DNA of 64,000 nucleotides from Corticium candelabrum (Eukaryota; Porifera; Homoscleromorpha; Homosclerophorida; Plakinidae): NCBI RefSeq assembly GCF_963422355.1, contig NC_085090.1:1068688-1132687 (forward strand), given 5' to 3'. Of the stretch, positions 59,749 to 64,000 are shown piece by piece. Below the pieces are notes generated by a model. The model was not told the origin of the DNA. It was given only the letters and a program-made list of their open reading frames with translations, and did not search any database. Made by a program: the position numbers and the translations under genes. The stretch's first letter is position 1; each line of letters starts with the position of its first letter.

Positions 59749-62690
59749 CAGGGGCGGCGGAGCGAGTTGAAAGTTGAGGGGGCTGAATTTTAGGAGCAAG
59801 GCCCCGCCCACTTATATTTAGGTCACACCCACTCTGAGATATTGCAAATCATTGGTCCTGCAATATACATGCCTCAAGTTTAGGTATTGTAACTCCGTCC
59901 GATACACCTCATCTGCTAGTGAAATCTGTATGTCTGCACATTGTGGTCCTTTAATTAATATTGTAACAATAACTAAGCTATAAGTCCCAGTTTCAAAATT
60001 GATATCGGACATTAACTTCAAAAGGAACCAAAGTGTTTTCTTCTACTATCGTCAAGCTGGACAAAACTCTTAGCAACATCTGACAAGTTTACGTTGTCTG
60101 CGATCTCTTTATACATATGTACCAGCAAACAGTTATTTAGCCTCTCCTGAGTTATGGTGCTCCTTAAGTACGTTTTTACTCTTCTCAAAGCTGAGAAGGT
60201 TCTCTCCGATGTGGCAGACGATATCGGAACAGTCAAGAACAGACGAACAAGTTTATGAACTTCAGATAACAATATCTTCAATCCTTGGTTTGCATTAAGT
60301 GCTTGACATATTGTTCTGATGCTTGTTATTTCCTTCACTTGCGGCAATTCTTGGTGAATGGCATCATACATAAGCTTAAGCTGAGAATCAAGACTTTCTA
60401 TGTCCAAATCCTCTTTGTAACAAGAGCAACAAAATTTTTTCCATGCGTCTTCATATGCCCTACTGTTTGCAGCTTTCAGCAAGAGAGACTCAATGGTCAA
60501 AAGCGGCTCCATCACCTCTTTCTGATCAAACCTGTCTTTCAGGTCGTTAATAAGAATATCGCACGCTTCGAAGTACCGTTGGCGAAAGAAAACCTTAGGT
60601 GTGTCATGGACGTGAGGTGAGCTTCCATCATCTACTCTACGAGGTTGTCGTCTTGGCCTAGAAAGGCAGGGACCTTCCAGATCCAGGTCTGTGGCCAGTT
60701 TTATAGCAGAAGCGTAAAATTTTTCATACTCAACATCTGTCCTGTGCCTGTTATAGTACTGAGCTGCAACGTTTGCAGACGTCATTGCTTCTTGGATAGA
60801 TGTATCTACTGCCTGAAGTGCTTTAGATACCTCTTCCGCTGCACTAAAAAGGAGGTGGCCAAGCTTCAAACCAAATAGGGTTTGGAATTTCCTTAGTGCG
60901 CTGAAAATTCCGTACGCTTTTAGCCCATAATCGTCTTTGGTTGTTAGTGCTATTTCTTCCATTGTCTCTAGGAGTATATGATAATTGACAATAACAGCAT
61001 TAATGGCCGCTGTACGCACTGTCCACCGAGTTGGACAAAGGGGCTTGATCCCTATGAGTCGTTTAGGTCCAGTACTAGCCTCATCCGCATTACTTTCCAC
61101 CGTCAAGTTTTGCTGCAGGTTTTGTGAAAATAGTTCTTGTCGTTTCGGGGAAAACTTAATGAGTTTAGCGATTTCTCTGACCAGATCGAGGGTGTTCTTG
61201 AGAATCTCGCTTTTGCGCCCTGCATCTTGCAGACAAAGGTTGAGGCAGTGTGCAAGACAGTGGACCTGCACAGCTGCCGGTGCCTCGCTTCGAATCCTGA
61301 CAGCAACTCCAGTTCTTCTTCCCATATTTGCCGCTGCCCCATCATATGCCTGACCTCTGCAGTTGGACAATGGTAGAATACATCTTCGGAGTACGTCTTT
61401 GATGGCAAGAGCTATTGTTTCTGATGTGGTATTAGGTAAATTGTACAGACCTATGGGATCCTCGCTGACGACATAATTTCCGTCAACAGACCTAATGCAC
61501 ACACTCAGTTGTTCTTTGGTAGACACATCAGACGCTCCATCAGCAATAATTGCGTACCAGGAAGGATGTTGCTGATTTATTTTGGATAAAATATTTTTTG
61601 TGATCTCCCGGCCTATTAGCGTTATGAGTTCATTCACCACGTCATGCGACATATATTTTCCCTCTCGAAGAAACAGTTGAAGGTTAGGACAGCCTGACTT
61701 CCACACACCAAGTAGCTGGGATAGATTGCCTTCCGTCTCTTTATGGCCTCTGATGCTTAGACCTTGTCTCAAAAGAAATTTTAAGGCTAACAGTTGTTTC
61801 AAGAAGCCTTCTCGTCTCTGCCTCTGCAGACTTGTTAGATGAATAGCACATTTCTCAGAGATGTTTGGTTTGTCCACATTTACCCACTTTTCCATCGCCA
61901 AGCAATGAGCGTCAGAACGCTCGTGTTTGGAAAACTTTTCGAGGGCTTTTTTCCAGTTGCAAAATCCGTCAATAGTAAACGCAGTCTCTGCCCTTTTTGC
62001 AAAAGTCTGGAACAACGCAGTGTTATGGCCGTATCTGCAGCATCCACAGAAGACTGTTTTGTTTGTGATACACACTGAAATCCAAGGAAACTTTTCATAC
62101 CACGAAAGCATAAATTTTCGCTTGTATTGGTCTAGCAAAGTTAATGTCTGCTTATCTGTAGGTTGGAATGCCTTCTTGTAGTCTAGACAGCACCTTGCGT
62201 CACACTCTGCTCGAGAGGTAACCAACCTGGTTGGTTCTCGTAAATGGACGTCACCATCACTGTCTGGCTCAGTTTGTTCAATCATACCTGAACATCGGTT
62301 CCCTGAATCAGGCAACAGAGCCACTTGTTCTGTCGTGTCTGCATTTCCGAATTCCATGGCTTCGCGATCAGATTCGGAGTCTGCTGCAGCTACTTGTTCT
62401 GCTGTTCTCTTAGACTTTCCTCCTTGTCCCCACGCCTCACCAAGGGTACTTTGTCTCTTCATCTAGCCCTGTCTCGTGCACGACGTGTCAGCGTAGGCGG
62501 ATATTCTGTGAGTCACGTGGCCAAGTTGCCTTGGAGCCCCGGCCTGCATTGAAGCGCGTAATATATGTAGCGGTCTATTCTTTAACGAAAGGGTAAACAT
62601 TACAGAAAGCAGAAATTCTACAGCATAAAGTTGATAAAGTTGGGGGGGCTCTAGCCCCCCCCCCCAGCCCCTCCGGCTCCGCCGCCCCTG
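59749..62690 (-). mobile_element. hAT-4: full-length hAT transposon with 5-bp target duplication
   Basis: The ends are CAGGGGCGGCGGAGCGAG (59749) and the inverse CTCCGCCGCCCCTG (62690). Both sides carry the 5-bp repeat CAGAA (59744-59748, 62691-62695). The 2942-bp element holds one uninterrupted transposase ORF. With hAT-1 it shares the CAG start and the short duplication. Confidence 0.88.
60018..62462 (-). CDS. hAT-4 transposase
   Basis: This intact 814-residue ORF starts at the ATG at 62462 (MKRQSTLGEAWGQGG). A TTF-type zinc finger region lies near 110-190 (WISVCITNKTVFCGCCRYG, HERSDAHCLAMEKW). The RNase-H-like core has IIADGASDVSTKEQL, where the usual D-E-x-x-D reads D-G-x-x-D with both Asp kept, and GQAYDGAAANMGRRTG with the second Asp. 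The dimerisation block near 730-800 reads ATSERTFSALRRVKTYLRST and carries the Glu. The length is normal. It is probably functional unless the altered residue beside the first Asp matters. Confidence 0.9.
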   Translation of the reverse strand: MKRQSTLGEAWGQGGKSKRTAEQVAAADSESDREAMEFGNADTTEQVALLPDSGNRCSGMIEQTEPDSDGDVHLREPTRLVTSRAECDARCCLDYKKAFQPTDKQTLTLLDQYKRKFMLSWYEKFPWISVCITNKTVFCGCCRYGHNTALFQTFAKRAETAFTIDGFCNWKKALEKFSKHERSDAHCLAMEKWVNVDKPNISEKCAIHLTSLQRQRREGFLKQLLALKFLLRQGLSIRGHKETEGNLSQLLGVWKSGCPNLQLFLREGKYMSHDVVNELITLIGREITKNILSKINQQHPSWYAIIADGASDVSTKEQLSVCIRSVDGNYVVSEDPIGLYNLPNTTSETIALAIKDVLRRCILPLSNCRGQAYDGAAANMGRRTGVAVRIRSEAPAAVQVHCLAHCLNLCLQDAGRKSEILKNTLDLVREIAKLIKFSPKRQELFSQNLQQNLTVESNADEASTGPKRLIGIKPLCPTRWTVRTAAINAVIVNYHILLETMEEIALTTKDDYGLKAYGIFSALRKFQTLFGLKLGHLLFSAAEEVSKALQAVDTSIQEAMTSANVAAQYYNRHRTDVEYEKFYASAIKLATDLDLEGPCLSRPRRQPRRVDDGSSPHVHDTPKVFFRQRYFEACDILINDLKDRFDQKEVMEPLLTIESLLLKAANSRAYEDAWKKFCCSCYKEDLDIESLDSQLKLMYDAIHQELPQVKEITSIRTICQALNANQGLKILLSEVHKLVRLFLTVPISSATSERTFSALRRVKTYLRSTITQERLNNCLLVHMYKEIADNVNLSDVAKSFVQLDDSRRKHFGSF

Positions 62691-62695
62691 CAGAA

Positions 62696-62849
62696 GATCT
62701 GTTTTCACTATCTTTGTCCGCCGGCCATCTTTGTAGGTAGTGACGAGTTATTCTGTATTGACGGGTATAGATTGTAATCACGTTCAGCGTCAGGGCAATC
62801 CAAGATGATAAGTTGACTCCCTCTGCTGCGCCTGACTTGACATCATGTG
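62696..62849. other. Right flank of hAT-4, no gene recognised
   Basis: No motif or ORF of note was seen in this short interval. Confidence 0.3.
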
Positions 62850-63117
62850 TTTTCTCTTTGAGAGAATGGATAGTGGAGATGAGACACTTCAGCCAATTGT
62901 ACCCACAGTTGTCCCATTCTCCTCGGCTCTTGCCAGTTGAAGAGCTCGATGAAATCCTTTTCTGCCCTTTCTAACTGTTTGGCAAGCAAAGATCTTTCTT
63001 GCAAATGGAGATATAATTCCGGGTTTGTGAAATTATCGGTGTACAGTAGCCTCGCAAGCCAGGATCTTCCGCGCAGTCGCTTAGATAAACGCTCGTGAAT
63101 CGCTCGAGGACCAGAAG
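62850..63117 (-). other. Exon-like open frame, unrecognised
   Basis: The minus strand is open for about 90 codons, including GRSWLARLLYTDNFTNPE, LYLHLQERSLLAKQLERAEK and DFIELFNWQEPRRMGQ, ending at a TGA. It has no ATG. It is in frame with the block at 63375-63583 if a short intron starting GTAATC is removed. I do not recognise the family. It may be part of a host gene or of an unknown element. Confidence 0.35.
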
Positions 63118-63203
63118 GGTCTGGTCGCTTTCGACAACGTCATAGTGACGCGGGACCCCGGATCCGGTTTCATAGCTTGGATAAGGCTAATTCGATTACC
63201 TTG

Positions 63204-63369
63204 CAGGGCCGGATCCAGAGCGGGGGTTCAGTGAGTTGCAACCCCCTCTTTTCCAATGGGTGTGGTTCAATAATTTCATATAATTTCATTACAAAAGAAG
63301 AATTAGTAATACTATAAATAACTCCTAAAGGTAAACCCCCTCTTTCAAAAAGTCCTGGATCCGGCGCTG
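63204..63369. mobile_element. hAT MITE with 5-bp target duplication
   Basis: The 166-bp element begins CAGGGCCGGATCCAG and ends with the near-inverse CTGGATCCGGCGCTG. It is flanked by CCTTG on both sides (63199-63203, 63370-63374). The ends resemble those of hAT-1 (CAGTGGCGGATCCAG), so hAT-1 or a relative could mobilise it. It has no coding capacity. Confidence 0.85.
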
Positions 63370-63374
63370 CCTTG

Positions 63375-63583
63375 TAATTGCGTTTGAAGCGCAGAGTAAG
63401 GCCTTCGCGGAGATCGCTTGTACATACACGAAAACCAGGGAAGCTGTTGTTGGACAAATTGCTGAATAATAGACTCAAGAATGGTCTACATGGGGCTGGT
63501 TCGTTGAATCTGCACTCTTCAGCAGCGTTTCTTTCTACTGAACTTATCTGCTGGTTGGAAACAGACGTAGCAATGTTCACCAC
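63375..63583 (-). other. Exon-like frame upstream of the MITE, unrecognised
   Basis: The frame reads IATSVSNQQISSVERNAAEE, CRFNEPAPCRPFLSLLFSNL and SNNSFPGFRVCTSDLREG, and ends RFKRNYK next to AAG|GTAATC, a good splice donor into which the MITE has inserted. No family is recognised. Upstream (63838-63661), another open minus-strand block reads PPHVQFNECLLELQLSERLR, HLIKTWTQFPSGEVNKLYAT and ends at a stop. These may be exons of an unknown or decayed host gene. Confidence 0.3.
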
Positions 63584-63839
63584 TCTTACACATCTACTGT
63601 AGCAGCTAGTCTGTGGGGGAAATGGTGTGAGAACTGCCGGCCCTAGGCCTGTTTAACTCAACGGTTCATCAAAGCAGTGGCATACAGCTTGTTGACCTCT
63701 CCAGACGGGAACTGAGTCCACGTCTTGATCAGATGGCGCAGTCTTTCCGACAGCTGTAATTCTAGTAAGCACTCATTGAATTGAACGTGTGGCGGTACTT
63801 TCGACTTAACGAGAAGCTCTTTTTACGATATAGCCTCTC

Positions 63840-64000
63840 CTCACGGTGAACTGGAAACACCTAGGCGTAGAAAAAACAGCATTGCAGTGGACCATGTTTA
63901 GATCACATGTGTATAATAAGTACAGTACTCGCATGCGCGGACCTATAGACGTAATAACTATTATAATACATGACAAATAATGCATATTTATTTCCTAATC
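63840..64000. other. Window end, no gene recognised
   Basis: The last 160 bp are AT-rich with no recognisable feature. Confidence 0.3.

Noticed and set aside
1-64000. tRNA and rRNA genes
   Set aside because: No cloverleaf with A and B boxes or rRNA-like stretch was recognised by eye; a dedicated tRNA scan would be needed to exclude them.

Overview
The window is eukaryotic and almost wholly built of transposable elements. Several coding regions have short spliceosomal introns with GT-AG borders (60, 61, 71, 77 and 112 bp), and microsatellites such as (TG)n, (TATC)n and (AT)n are frequent. The element mix (Gypsy LTR elements, hAT, PIF/Harbinger, a Ginger-like integrase transposon, LINEs, a Penelope fragment) is that of an invertebrate metazoan. 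Compact introns and abundant hAT, HECT-like and integrase-like sequences suggest a sponge or cnidarian; this is inference, not proof. No complete host gene was recognised.

Layout. 1-1.7 kb: broken Harbinger-1. 1.9-14.1 kb: degenerate Gypsy-1 carrying full-length hAT-1, which itself carries intact Gypsy-2 with identical LTRs. 14.1-15.9 kb: hAT pseudogene. 15.9-21.6 kb: LINE-a (ORF1 and endonuclease part of ORF2), split by hAT-2 and a small inverted-repeat element. 21.7-24.3 kb: two LINE fragments, one bounded by TATC microsatellites. 24.9-27.8 kb: full-length hAT-3. 28.1-31.4 kb: degenerate Gypsy-3. 31.7-32.2 kb: RecQ-like helicase fragment. 32.3-36.7 kb: Gypsy-5 gag-protease fragment interrupted by intact Harbinger-2 and an adjoining Harbinger-type MITE. 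36.7-37.3 kb: integrase-like transposase remnant. 38.1-39.7 kb: HECT-ligase-like exons split by a Penelope fragment. 39.8-44.1 kb: young Gypsy-4 with one stop codon. 45.2-48.6 kb: young Gypsy-6, whose single intact ORF keeps gag, protease and integrase but lacks reverse transcriptase and RNase H. 48.7-50.4 kb: element with 245-bp terminal inverted repeats and an integrase-like pseudogene. 50.5-52.2 kb: hAT pseudogene. 52.8-59.5 kb: degenerate Gypsy-7 split by a 4.4-kb Ginger-like element coding for integrase, Ulp1 protease and PHD finger. 59.7-62.7 kb: full-length hAT-4. 62.7-64 kb: unrecognised exon-like frames with a hAT MITE.

The genes serve element mobility: Gag, protease, reverse transcriptase and integrase for the LTR elements; single-protein transposases for hAT; a DDE nuclease plus Myb/SANT partner for Harbinger. 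At least five elements look young enough to be recently active (Gypsy-2, Gypsy-4, Gypsy-6, Harbinger-2, hAT-4). The most unusual is Gypsy-6, which appears to have moved although it codes for no reverse transcriptase and must have borrowed it. Nearly all elements have their main gene on the minus strand. LTR, TIR and target-site calls were made by direct comparison of bases; family assignments rest on motif recognition and no database search was run.
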